From Massilia arenae (GTDB taxonomy: Bacteria; Pseudomonadota; Gammaproteobacteria; Burkholderiales; Burkholderiaceae_D): DNA of 64,000 nucleotides. A program made the translations under genes and the position numbers. Of this stretch, positions 37,185 to 45,680 are shown in pieces; position 1 is the first letter of the stretch, and the number at the start of each line of letters is the position of its first letter. The notes below the pieces were generated by a model. That model saw only the letters and a list, made by a program, of their open reading frames with translations. It was not told the origin of the DNA and did no database searches. Location of the stretch: assembly GCF_008014745.1 (NCBI RefSeq), contig NZ_VPFD01000007.1:62001-126000 (forward strand). Direction: 5' to 3'.

Positions 37185-37303
37185 GGGATGCGGCCTCTCG
37201 GCCGCGCGTCCCGGTTTGCCCATCCGTGGCGAACCGTTCCCGATGTTCATGCGACAATTCGCCGGCCTGTACTGACACCATCAGCCGAAGAAAGCCGTCC
37301 GCC

Positions 37304-38377
37304 ATGACCAGACCCACGCCGCGCCGCGGTTCCCTTATCCTGTTGCTGCCGATCTTCCTGATCGTCGCAGTCCTGGCGCTGTTGTTCGCCTGGGTTGGCG
37401 GCTGGTTCGGGGGCAAAGGCGTCACGCCGCAGGCCATGGCCAATACGGCCGAAGCATCGGGTTCGCCCCAGCCGGGTTTCCGCCGCGCCCACAGCAAGGG
37501 CATCTGCATCGCCGGCACCTTCGCACCGACGCCAGCAGCGGCGCAACTGTCGACGGCGCGCGTGTTCTCGCAGGCGTCCACGCCGGTGCTGGGCCGCTTT
37601 TCCAACCCCGGCAACGATCCCCATGCGCCCGACAACAAGGCAGCCGTGCGCGGCATGGCGCTGCAGCTCAAGACGGATGATGGACAGGAGTGGCGCATGG
37701 CGATGAACAGCTTCCCGTTCTTCGCGTCGTCCACCCCCGAAGGCTTCCAGGCGATGAACGTCGCGCGCCTGCCGGATCCGGCAACCGGCAAGCCCGACCC
37801 GGAAAAAATGAAGGCAGTCCTGGCAAACCATCCCGAGATCGCCAGATTCATGGCGTGGTCGAAGAACGCGAAGACGCCCGACAGCCTGGCCAACACGCGC
37901 TTCAACGGCGTCAACGCATTCCGCCTGATCGACGCCCAGGGCAGGGAGCGCGCGGTGCGCTGGTCGATGCGGCCGCATGCGCCTTTCGTGGCGGCCGACC
38001 CGGAACGGCTCAAGAGTGCGAGCCGTGACTTCCTGGGCGAGGATCTCGACCGGCGCCTGGCCGCCGGGCCGCTGCAATGGGATATGGTGATGCAGTTTGC
38101 CGCGCCCGGCGATCCGATCGAGGATCCTTCGAAAGCCTGGCCCGATACCCGCCCTGAGACCAAGGTAGGGACCCTGACGCTGGTGCGCGCCGAGGCGCAG
38201 GCCGGCGGACCCTGCTTCGACCTGAACTTCGATCCGCTGATCCTGCCGAAGGGGATCGCGGCGACCGCCGATCCGGTGCTGCACGCACGGTCGGCGGTCT
38301 ATTCGGTCTCGTTCAACCGTCGTGAACGTGAAATCAGCCAGGGCCTGGCCAAGTCCGGCAGCGGGAGCGCAAAATGA
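37304..38377 (+). CDS. Catalase-family heme peroxidase (SrpA-like)
   Basis: Small catalase-related peroxidase of 357 residues anchored by an N-terminal helix (SLILLLPIFLIVAVLALLFA) and presumably periplasmic. The distal histidine lies in FRRAHSKGICIAGTF, the catalase core in GRFSNPGNDPHAPDNKAAVR, and the proximal heme tyrosine in LHARSAVYSVSFNRR. It is shorter than true catalases. ATG 37304. The stop overlaps the b561 start (ATGA), an arrangement often seen for this family, suggesting electron delivery from the membrane. Confidence 0.9.
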   Translation: MTRPTPRRGSLILLLPIFLIVAVLALLFAWVGGWFGGKGVTPQAMANTAEASGSPQPGFRRAHSKGICIAGTFAPTPAAAQLSTARVFSQASTPVLGRFSNPGNDPHAPDNKAAVRGMALQLKTDDGQEWRMAMNSFPFFASSTPEGFQAMNVARLPDPATGKPDPEKMKAVLANHPEIARFMAWSKNAKTPDSLANTRFNGVNAFRLIDAQGRERAVRWSMRPHAPFVAADPERLKSASRDFLGEDLDRRLAAGPLQWDMVMQFAAPGDPIEDPSKAWPDTRPETKVGTLTLVRAEAQAGGPCFDLNFDPLILPKGIAATADPVLHARSAVYSVSFNRREREISQGLAKSGSGSAK

Positions 38378-38904
38378 ACCGTCAACCCCACTTCAACCTG
38401 TTGGCCCGCGTGCTGCACTGGTCGATGGCTGTCGCGATCCTTGCCATGCTGTTCGTCGGCGCCGCCATGGTGGTGTCGCTGCGTCACCGCGAGCTGCTGC
38501 TCGACCTGCATCGCCCGCTCGGGCTGGCGATCCTGTTGCTGGCGATCGTGCGCCTGGCGAACCGCCTGCGCCATCCACCGCCACCGCTGCCGGCGGATCT
38601 GCCGCGCATCCAGGTGTGGGCGGCCAAGGCCTCGCACTGGCTGCTGTATGCGCTGATGTTCGCGATGCCGATCATCGGCTGGGCCATGCTGTCGGCCGGC
38701 GCCTATCCGGTGGAGCTGTTCGGCGGCATTCATCTGCCGCCGATCCTGCCGCACAGCCCGGTCATGTATGGCTTCCTGCGCCCGCTGCATGGCGTCCTGG
38801 CCTACGTGCTGTTCTTTACCATCCTCGCTCATCTTGGCGCAGCGCTGCTCCATGCATGGGTGAGGCGTGACGGGGTGTTCGGGCAGATGGCGCGGCGGGG
38901 ATAG
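38374..38904 (+). CDS. Cytochrome b561
   Basis: Inner-membrane di-heme cytochrome b of 176 residues with four helices. It begins NLLARVLHWSMAVAILAMLF and has further histidines in LLDLHRPLGLAILLLAIVRL, ASHWLLYALMFAMPIIGW and LHGVLAYVLFFTILAHLGAAL. The heme-ligand pattern is as in the family. Translationally coupled to the SrpA-like peroxidase, to which it probably passes quinol-derived electrons. It ends 9 bp before the convergent esterase. Confidence 0.92.
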   Translation: MNRQPHFNLLARVLHWSMAVAILAMLFVGAAMVVSLRHRELLLDLHRPLGLAILLLAIVRLANRLRHPPPPLPADLPRIQVWAAKASHWLLYALMFAMPIIGWAMLSAGAYPVELFGGIHLPPILPHSPVMYGFLRPLHGVLAYVLFFTILAHLGAALLHAWVRRDGVFGQMARRG

Positions 38905-38913
38905 GCCTCGCCT

Positions 38914-40011
38914 TCAGCGCCGGTGCCTGCCAAAGAAATCGAGCATCAGGCGGCTGGCATCCGGCTTTGCCCTGGCATTGAACCTGAGCGCCGGATCGCC
39001 GCCGCTCCATTCATGGCGCAGGCCCGCGATGCGCACCACGCGCAGGATGAGCTTGCGGCGCAGCGTGAAATCGTGGATCTCGTGCGCATTGCTGGCGCCG
39101 CCGCGTCCTGCCGGTTTCACGGTGACGCGGCTGGCAGTGGCGAGCGGAATGCCATTCAGGCGCAGCCACTGGCGCGCCAGCTGCTGCTGGTTGACGTGAT
39201 TGACCACCGGATCGTCTTCGCCGTGGATTAACAGGGCCGGCATCGGCGGCAGCGGCCGGGCCGGTGTCCCCGGCGACCCCATGGCGTGGCGATCGAGCAG
39301 GGTGTGGATGGCCGCATCGGCCTGGGCCTCGGCGCCGCGGTGCATGACGTGCAAGGCGCCGATCTGGGTGTTGCAGGCGCCGAATACGGGACCGGAATGC
39401 ATGCCAATCGCGGCGATCAGTTCGGGATGGTTCAGGGCCAGCACGGCGGCAATGCCGGCGCCGGCCGACAAGCCGCAGGCATAGATGCGGCGGCGGTCGA
39501 TGCGGTGCCCGGCGCACACGTGGTCGATGAGCGCTGCCAGCACGCCGGTCTCACCGCGGCCTTCCTGGGCGGCGCGGTCGAACCAGCGCCAGCAACGCTG
39601 CGCATGTGCGCTCGCTGGTTGTTGTGGGTACAGCACCGCATAACCCTTCACCTGCGCCAGCCGGTTCATGCGCGTGCCTTGCGCGAATTCGGGTGCGGTT
39701 TGATGGCAGCCGTGCAGCATGACGACCAGCGGCCAGCCGGCTGGTGCGGGGTGCTCGGGAGTTCGTCGCGGAAGATACAGCCAGTAGGGGAGTAGATGAT
39801 GCCCCTCGAGCCATTGTCCCGAGGCGGCCGGCAGGCGCGCTTGCGCTGGCGGCGCCGTTTTCGGCCGCGCCGGCTTGGGCGGCCTGGCATTGGCCCGCGC
39901 GCTCGGCTTGGCGCTATAGATATCGAACAGCTTGGCGACCAGCTTGCGTTGCGACTTGGCGGCACGCGCCAGGTCGCGCAGCAAGCGGGTGCTCGAGGTA
40001 GTTTTTGCCAC
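38914..40011 (-). CDS. PHB depolymerase family esterase
   Basis: Alpha/beta-hydrolase of 365 residues of the extracellular-type PHB depolymerase/feruloyl esterase family. It shows the oxyanion region VVMLHGCHQTAPEFAQGTRM, the nucleophile motif CGLSAGAG, the acid in HGEDDPVVNHVN, and the base in GLRHEWSGGD. No clear signal peptide; the N-terminus is basic and Ala/Pro-rich. GTG 40011 is chosen because GGAG lies seven bases upstream. A TTG at 40041 would lie inside the 31-bp palindrome that probably controls the gene. Whether it acts on PHB or another ester is unknown. Confidence 0.85.
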   Translation of the reverse strand: MAKTTSSTRLLRDLARAAKSQRKLVAKLFDIYSAKPSARANARPPKPARPKTAPPAQARLPAASGQWLEGHHLLPYWLYLPRRTPEHPAPAGWPLVVMLHGCHQTAPEFAQGTRMNRLAQVKGYAVLYPQQPASAHAQRCWRWFDRAAQEGRGETGVLAALIDHVCAGHRIDRRRIYACGLSAGAGIAAVLALNHPELIAAIGMHSGPVFGACNTQIGALHVMHRGAEAQADAAIHTLLDRHAMGSPGTPARPLPPMPALLIHGEDDPVVNHVNQQQLARQWLRLNGIPLATASRVTVKPAGRGGASNAHEIHDFTLRRKLILRVVRIAGLRHEWSGGDPALRFNARAKPDASRLMLDFFGRHRR

Positions 40012-40020
40012 CGCCGTCTC

Positions 40021-40051
40021 CGCAGTTATGTTGCAGTGCAATATAACTGCG
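40021..40051. promoter_or_regulatory. 31-bp near-perfect palindrome upstream of the esterase
   Basis: Arms CGCAGTTAT and ATAACTGCG flank an inner palindrome TTGCAGTGCAA; only one position pair (40030/40042) breaks the symmetry. It lies 10 bp before the chosen GTG start. The TTGCAGTGCAA core contains GCA/TGC steps like those described for the PHB regulator PhaR, which would suit this enzyme family, but that link is an inference. Confidence 0.6.
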
Positions 40052-40233
40052 AAGGCGGACTTCTTCGGTGCGCTGGCTCACGCCGCAGGCAGGCGGGCCG
40101 CCATTGCAATGCTGCCGGGCCAACTTCATTCGACAGGGCGATCCTGATGGCGGCTCAAAGGGCTGCGGGCCGCCGGCATGGCCGATGGTGGGGCGAGACG
40201 ATGCCGCGTCGGGGCCTGTGGGGAATTGACTTG

Positions 40234-42573
40234 TCAATTGACGTCTGCAACCTTATCTCCCCAAAACGTCCAACTGTTTTCACACATTATAGTCAGAGGG
40301 TCGTCCACCTTGTTTTTTGCGAGAATCCAGCCGAGCGTACCCCTCAAACGTCCTGAATAAGGATCGATGAAAGCTATGATTAGCCATTGTACGCTGTGCT
40401 CCTCGCCACCCTCGATGTGCGTCTGCGGGACCCCGGGAACCTGAATTGCTCCGCTGGGTGTAAGGGCGACTGTCGTTGTGCGGTCTGGAAAATATGCCGT
40501 TCCTTGCCTGTTTTGAGGATCGAACGTGAGCCTCATTCGTTGAGTCGAAATTCGATTTACAGGGTCAAGGGTCGGGCACACTAAAGCCTGTCGCGGCCCC
40601 GTATTTGTCACACTATAAGTCGTCCTCGTTAATTCGAAAATGGCGTCGACATACCCTGGCGGTGTCGGTTTCAGCGATCCTGAATAGCTCGCAACCCTCT
40701 CGCCATTTTCGTTATTGATTAACGTAAAGGAAAAGCCAACTGGATCGATTGAAGCCATTCCGTCTTTAAATCGGAAGCTGAGTACGAGCTTGTCTCCCGA
40801 GCCAGTGGCACTACCTTCGATCCGGCTATCAGATATTGTTCCTAGTCGATAATTGCTTGCTTCGCCGGGCAACGTTTTGCCGGTGTGAGCGCCTGTACGT
40901 TTGCGGGCCATGTCATGGAAAGCCCCAACATGCGGTGTCAAGTCGATGCCAATCAGCTGAGCCACTGCCCGCGCTGTGCTAAGCAGCGTAGCGGCTTCCT
41001 GCATGCGCTCACGTAACGTTTCGGCTGCCGGGTGAATCGATTCCCGTTCAATCACGGAGTAGCTGCGTGCCTTCTTGTCCGTGAACGAAAAGTCGGGCGT
41101 TGCCGACGAATCGACACTGGCGCGGGTGACCGACATTGATGACAGAGAGATTGTGGATGCTATTGGAGCATCGGATGTCAGGTTGGAAAACGCCTGCTCC
41201 GTGCAGGTCGTGTATGCCTCTGAAGCCAGTCCAATCGTCCGGTCTTTGGTCTTTATGAAAACTGCCGCGGAAGCAGCAACCACGACCAGGTTGCCATGGG
41301 CCGTACCAACGCCGAAAGCTGCGATAGCCAGGTAAGTCGGCGATCCGAACGTCAGGGCCTGGATGACGGACTTCTGGCATTCGGAGAGTGAGAACATCGC
41401 AGCTCGCCTGGCAGACATGCTTGCAGCAGTTCCAGTGGTGCCAAGATTTGCCGCAATCGCCAGGGCAGCGCGGTGCAGATCCGTGGCAGACATGGTCGAT
41501 ATGGCTGTTTTTTGCTTTTGCAGTTCGCTGCGAACTCGTTCGAGCGACAGCCGGCGTTCGCCGGTTGCAGTAGGTAGTTCTGCAGCAATTTCGTCGTCCA
41601 GTTCCTGCACAAAACTGTTGATGAATGCTGCAGGCTGTTGTGGCAACACTGTCTGCACAATAGTAACTGGCAAGGAGGTTGATTGTCCTTGTGCCGTTAC
41701 TTTCATGGTGGTATCACCGGCGGGTAGTTCGGGAACTGCAAATACGAGCATTCCATCCACTATGACGGTTGGAACCCGAACGTCACCTATTTGTAGAGTT
41801 GCGCCTGCCGAAGACACCCCGTTGATCTTCAGTAGCTCTGCCTTGCCAACGACAAGCGATGACGACTCATTGCCAAGTCGCGCACTCAGCTTACCCTCTC
41901 CTGGTATCCATATGCCATTCCGAATATGGGGTAGCACCTGTTCACGGTTTTCAGCGCTGTCACTGAACTGTGCCAGGACCGCTGCTGGGGTTATACTGCC
42001 AGCATTCAGGGCGCGTAACCAGAACGCATGCCCGTCCGGATCTGGTGCGCGATGTAGCACGTTGTGATAATAACGGTTCAGCAGCTCCTCATTGCTGGGC
42101 TTGTCGCCATACAGGTTGCGGAACTCATTCGAATCGACAAAGCCGGTAGCGATGGTTTCTATTGGGGTGCCGCCGTCTGCGACCGATAGCCAATAGGCGT
42201 AGCCGGAATCATCAGGCTTGCGATCGAAAGCAGCTTGATAAACCCTGTAAACAGCGCCGCCTGGTCCATTGATGTCGATAACAAGCGTTCCATCGCTGAA
42301 TTTCAGCCGTCGAGTGCCGCTCGGCAAGGGCGCGCCGAGTGCGGTTTGCTTGCTGATTACCGTCGTGATGTCGTTGACAGTCGATACGGTGTAATCATTC
42401 CGGGTCCCGCTGAAGTGTTCTGTGTTTTCCTGTAATGCAGTGACTTCGCTGCGCTGCGCCGACATCACAGATTTTGCGAGAGTATTACTGATTGGCACTG
42501 GAGACGAATCGCTTTCACCGCCACATGCAGATACAAGAGCTGCGACAAGGATGAGTGCGGCGAAGGCCTTCAT
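40234..42573 (-). CDS. DUF4214-containing lipoprotein
   Basis: Large exported lipoprotein of 779 residues. The lipobox is VAALVSAC (Cys17), followed by GGESDSS. Residues about 105-215 form two DUF4214-like repeats (YRVYQAAFDRKPDDSGYAYW and YYHNVLHRAPDPDGHAFWL), a domain frequent in secreted and S-layer-like proteins. The next part resembles an IPT/Ig-like fold (LLKINGVSSAGATLQIG). The remainder is unassigned, with one hydrophobic stretch (ALTFGSPTYLAIAAFGVG) and a C-terminal beta-rich region. ATG 42573 is preferred over TTG 42585. Base use is more AT-rich than in neighbours, hinting at transfer. Confidence 0.75.
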   Translation of the reverse strand: MKAFAALILVAALVSACGGESDSSPVPISNTLAKSVMSAQRSEVTALQENTEHFSGTRNDYTVSTVNDITTVISKQTALGAPLPSGTRRLKFSDGTLVIDINGPGGAVYRVYQAAFDRKPDDSGYAYWLSVADGGTPIETIATGFVDSNEFRNLYGDKPSNEELLNRYYHNVLHRAPDPDGHAFWLRALNAGSITPAAVLAQFSDSAENREQVLPHIRNGIWIPGEGKLSARLGNESSSLVVGKAELLKINGVSSAGATLQIGDVRVPTVIVDGMLVFAVPELPAGDTTMKVTAQGQSTSLPVTIVQTVLPQQPAAFINSFVQELDDEIAAELPTATGERRLSLERVRSELQKQKTAISTMSATDLHRAALAIAANLGTTGTAASMSARRAAMFSLSECQKSVIQALTFGSPTYLAIAAFGVGTAHGNLVVVAASAAVFIKTKDRTIGLASEAYTTCTEQAFSNLTSDAPIASTISLSSMSVTRASVDSSATPDFSFTDKKARSYSVIERESIHPAAETLRERMQEAATLLSTARAVAQLIGIDLTPHVGAFHDMARKRTGAHTGKTLPGEASNYRLGTISDSRIEGSATGSGDKLVLSFRFKDGMASIDPVGFSFTLINNENGERVASYSGSLKPTPPGYVDAIFELTRTTYSVTNTGPRQALVCPTLDPVNRISTQRMRLTFDPQNRQGTAYFPDRTTTVALTPSGAIQVPGVPQTHIEGGEEHSVQWLIIAFIDPYSGRLRGTLGWILAKNKVDDPLTIMCENSWTFWGDKVADVN

Positions 42574-42892
42574 GTTTTGCCCCAATGTATTTTTTGCAAT
42601 TATACCGAGGCTGAGGGGTGGTTGTAACGAAAAGTTACGGACTGATGTATGAAAGCGACGATGTTGGTAGGGGTGTCAGAATAGATGTTCGATACAGTCG
42701 ACCTGCCCTACGACATCGCTGCTCGGACATTTATGGTGCTGGCAAGCGAGGCGCCCGCGGCACCGGGCAGACGTGTGCGGTGCAAAGCGAAGCACGTTCA
42801 GGACATCTGGCTGCCGGTTACTGACGCACAACCGCCGGATGAATGCCGGGTTGCACGCCAGTGTCTTGCGAGGAGCGAAATTCAGCTGAGAT
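42574..42892. other. 319-bp intergenic region without a recognisable gene
   Basis: Lies upstream of the DUF4214 lipoprotein and downstream of the SMP-30 gene, both on the minus strand. A plus-strand frame of 84 codons (42685-42939) runs into the SMP-30 gene, has no good ribosome site and no protein-like features. I see no terminator or clear operator. Confidence 0.5.
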
Positions 42893-43789
42893 TCAAATGC
42901 GGTATTCGGGCTCTTCGCGTCCCGCCACGTCCATCTTGAGGCACAGCACCTTGCCGCTGAGCGGATACTGTTCCAGTTCTTCCTTCGACCTGCCATGGCT
43001 GGCGCTGGTGATGTACAGCGTGCGCAGATCCGGCCCGCCGAAGGCGACCGAAGTCGGGCACTTCACCGGCAGCTTAATCTCGCGCACGATCTCGCCATTC
43101 GGCGCGATGCGCAAGATGCGCGCGCCTTCGAACATCGCCACCCAGTACATGCCCTCGGAATCCATCGTGGCGCCGTCCGGACGGCCGCCGTAGTCTGCGG
43201 CCGACTTGTCGCTCGGGAAGGTCACGATGGTGCGGCGGTTGCTCTGCTCACCGGTGGCCGGGTCGAAGTCGTAGCAGTCGATGCGGTGCGTGGTGGTGTC
43301 GGCGTGGTACATCGTGCGGCCGTCCAGGCTCCAGGCCAGGCCGTTCGAGTTGGTCATGCCGCCGCTCCAGGCCTGGCGCAACTGATCCTTGTCCAGCACG
43401 TACATCTCGGCGGCCGGCTGGTCGCGCGGTTCGTACATGGTGCCGATCCAGAACCGGCCAGCAGGGTCAACCCGGCCGTCGTTGAAGCGCACCTTGGACG
43501 GATCATAGGGCGCGTCGGTGATCGGCTTTTCCGAACCGTCGGTGGTGTTCAGGCGCAGCAGGCCGTGACGGGTGGCCACGACCAGGAAGTTGTTGTCGTC
43601 GATCGCCAGCGCCGACGGGTTCGACCCCATCTTCCACGAGGTGAACTTGCCGCTCGCCGCGTGCAGGCGGTTGACGGTGTAGCCCTCGATATCGACCCAG
43701 TACAGCGCCGATTCGACTTCATGCCAGATCGCGGACTCGCCGACCAGCATCGGCGCATCGTGTACTACTTCAAATTTTTCCGTTGCCAT
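42893..43789 (-). CDS. SMP-30/gluconolactonase/LRE family protein
   Basis: Six-bladed beta-propeller lactonase of 298 residues, cytosolic. Metal-binding positions fit the family: Glu18 in VGESAIWHEVE, Asn/Asp in RFNDGRVDPAGRFWIGTM, Asn in TNSNGLAWS, and Asp in GGRPDGATMDSEGMYWVA. It lies 18 bp downstream of pgi on the same strand, so it is probably co-transcribed. It may act as a sugar lactonase; a pgl in this position would supply the missing 6-phosphogluconolactonase step, but the family does not prove it. Confidence 0.9.
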   Translation of the reverse strand: MATEKFEVVHDAPMLVGESAIWHEVESALYWVDIEGYTVNRLHAASGKFTSWKMGSNPSALAIDDNNFLVVATRHGLLRLNTTDGSEKPITDAPYDPSKVRFNDGRVDPAGRFWIGTMYEPRDQPAAEMYVLDKDQLRQAWSGGMTNSNGLAWSLDGRTMYHADTTTHRIDCYDFDPATGEQSNRRTIVTFPSDKSAADYGGRPDGATMDSEGMYWVAMFEGARILRIAPNGEIVREIKLPVKCPTSVAFGGPDLRTLYITSASHGRSKEELEQYPLSGKVLCLKMDVAGREEPEYRI

Positions 43790-43807
43790 AGTGTGATGGT
43801 GAAGGTT

Positions 43808-45451
43808 TCAGAAGGCCGCTTTGGCGCGGGCGATCAAGCCGTTCGTAGAACTGTCGTGCTGGGCTGGCGCGGGTTCGCCCGCCAGCTCGGCTTCGATCTT
43901 CTTCGCCAGCACTTTACCTAACTCAACGCCCCACTGGTCGAAACTGTTGACATCCCAGATCACGCCTTGCACGAAGGTCTTGTGCTCGTACAGTGCGATC
44001 AGGGCGCCCAGGGTCGATGGGGTCAGGCGTTCCATCAGGATCGTGTTGCTTGGGCGGTTGCCCGGGAAGGTCTTGTGCGGCGTGAGGCGCTCGATTTCGT
44101 CTGGAGCCAGGCCTTGCGCCTGCAGGTCGGCGCGCACCTCGTGCGCCGTCTTGCCCTTCATGAAGGCTTCGGACTGGGCGAAGCAGTTGGCCAGCAGGGC
44201 GGTGTGATGGTTGTCCATCTCGTGGGCCGGACGCAGGGCGGCGATGAAATCCATCGGCGTCACGTCGGTGCCCTGGTGCAGCAACTGGAAATAGGCGTGC
44301 TGGCCATTGGTGCCACACTCGCCCCAGATCGCCGGGCAGGTTGGCGTATCGACCGGCTGGCCGTCACGGGTCACGCGCTTGCCGTTGCTTTCCATGTCGA
44401 GCTGCTGCAGATAGGCCGGGAAGCGGTTCAGGTCCTGGTGATAAGGCGCGATCGACACCGAGGCGCAGTCGAGGAACTGGCGGTTCCAGAAGCCGACCAG
44501 GGCCAGCAGCGTAGGCAGGTTCTGCTCGAGCGGCGCAGTGCGGAAGTGTTCATCCAGCTCGTGCGCGCCGGCCAGGAAGTCCTTGAAGTAGCCGAAACCC
44601 ACGGCCAGCGCGACCGGCAGGCCGATCGCCGACCACACCGAATAACGGCCGCCGACCCAGTCCCAGAACGGGAACATGTTCGCCGGGTCGATGCCAAAGG
44701 TTTTAATCGCCTCAGTGTTCGTCGAGACGGCGACGAAGTGCTTGGCCAGCGCCTCTTCGGAGGCATGCTGCAGGAACCAGGCGCGCGCGGTCTGCGCGTT
44801 CATCATGGTTTCCGCCGTCGTAAAAGTCTTGGAGGCGACGATGAACAGCGTGGTTTCGGGATCGACCTGGGCCAGCGCCGCGTCCATGTCGTGGCCGTCG
44901 ACGTTCGACACGAAATGCATGGAGAGGCGCGGGTGCGCATAGTGGCGCAGGGCCAGCACCACCATCTTGGGGCCGAGGTCCGAGCCGCCGATGCCGATAT
45001 TGACGATGTCGGTGATCGGCTTGCCGGTATGGCCCAGCCATTCGCCGCTGCGTACGGCGTCGGTGAAGGTCTTTACGCGATCGAGCACGGCGTGGATGTC
45101 GGCATTGACTTCCTGGTCGTCGACCACCAAGGTCGCGCCGCGCGGCGCGCGCAGGGCGGTGTGCAGCACCGCGCGGTTCTCGGTGTTGTTGATCTTTTCG
45201 CCGGCGAACATCGCATCGCGACGCGCCTCCAGACCGCGCTCGCGCGCCAGCCCGACCAGCAGTTCAAGCGTGCGCCCGTCGAGGCGATTTTTTGAATAGT
45301 CTAGGAACAGGCCTGCAGCCTCGTCGGAGTAGCGCTCGAAGCGGTCGGGATCGGCGGCGAACAGGTCGCGCATCTGCCACGACTTGGCGGTATCGGCATG
45401 TTGGGCGAGGGCTTGGAAGCTGGCGGTACTGGTCAAAGGAGGCTGGCGCAT
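43808..45451 (-). CDS. pgi: Glucose-6-phosphate isomerase
   Basis: Interconverts glucose-6-phosphate and fructose-6-phosphate. The 547-residue product is normal for bacterial Pgi. Signatures are [46 protein letters not shown] and [18 protein letters not shown] 45451 is used; a TTG extension to 45505 lacks similarity. It diverges from edd-eda across a 229-bp region with HexR-like sites, so both directions may share control. Confidence 0.96.
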   Translation of the reverse strand: MRQPPLTSTASFQALAQHADTAKSWQMRDLFAADPDRFERYSDEAAGLFLDYSKNRLDGRTLELLVGLARERGLEARRDAMFAGEKINNTENRAVLHTALRAPRGATLVVDDQEVNADIHAVLDRVKTFTDAVRSGEWLGHTGKPITDIVNIGIGGSDLGPKMVVLALRHYAHPRLSMHFVSNVDGHDMDAALAQVDPETTLFIVASKTFTTAETMMNAQTARAWFLQHASEEALAKHFVAVSTNTEAIKTFGIDPANMFPFWDWVGGRYSVWSAIGLPVALAVGFGYFKDFLAGAHELDEHFRTAPLEQNLPTLLALVGFWNRQFLDCASVSIAPYHQDLNRFPAYLQQLDMESNGKRVTRDGQPVDTPTCPAIWGECGTNGQHAYFQLLHQGTDVTPMDFIAALRPAHEMDNHHTALLANCFAQSEAFMKGKTAHEVRADLQAQGLAPDEIERLTPHKTFPGNRPSNTILMERLTPSTLGALIALYEHKTFVQGVIWDVNSFDQWGVELGKVLAKKIEAELAGEPAPAQHDSSTNGLIARAKAAF

Positions 45452-45515
45452 GGGGTCGGGGTGCGTGGCACAATGTTGGCAATAATGGATTATCGAATAA
45501 TACAAGCATCTGCGC

Positions 45516-45529
45516 GTAAATTCACTACA
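45516..45529 (-). promoter_or_regulatory. HexR-like operator upstream of pgi
   Basis: GTAAATTCACTACA differs at one position from the zwf site GTAAATTTACTACA and has the same orientation relative to its gene. It lies 65 bp before the pgi start. Confidence 0.65.
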
Positions 45530-45639
45530 AAAAACAGCGCGAATTCAATTTGCCGGATGCTTCCCTTCACCAAGTGACGCCGCTCGGCCATTCCGTCCCC
45601 ATAGTGAGGCCGGTCGGAAACGAGCGCAGCGTACCGATC

Positions 45640-45653
45640 TGTAGTAAAATTTC
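45640..45653 (+). promoter_or_regulatory. HexR-like operator upstream of edd-eda
   Basis: TGTAGTAAAATTTC matches the reverse complement of the zwf site (TGTAGTAAATTTAC) at 12 of 14 positions. Oriented toward edd, 27 bp before its start, where binding would block initiation. Confidence 0.65.
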
Positions 45654-45680
45654 AGATACTAAATTCAGGAAGGAACGAAC

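Noticed and set aside
37190..37205. GCGGCC-TCTC-GGCCGC hairpin after the cytosolic chemoreceptor as a terminator
   Set aside because: Short stem and no T tract; insufficient for a call.
42685..42939. Possible small plus-strand gene of 84 codons
   Set aside because: No ribosome site, no recognisable features, and its end runs into the SMP-30 gene on the other strand.
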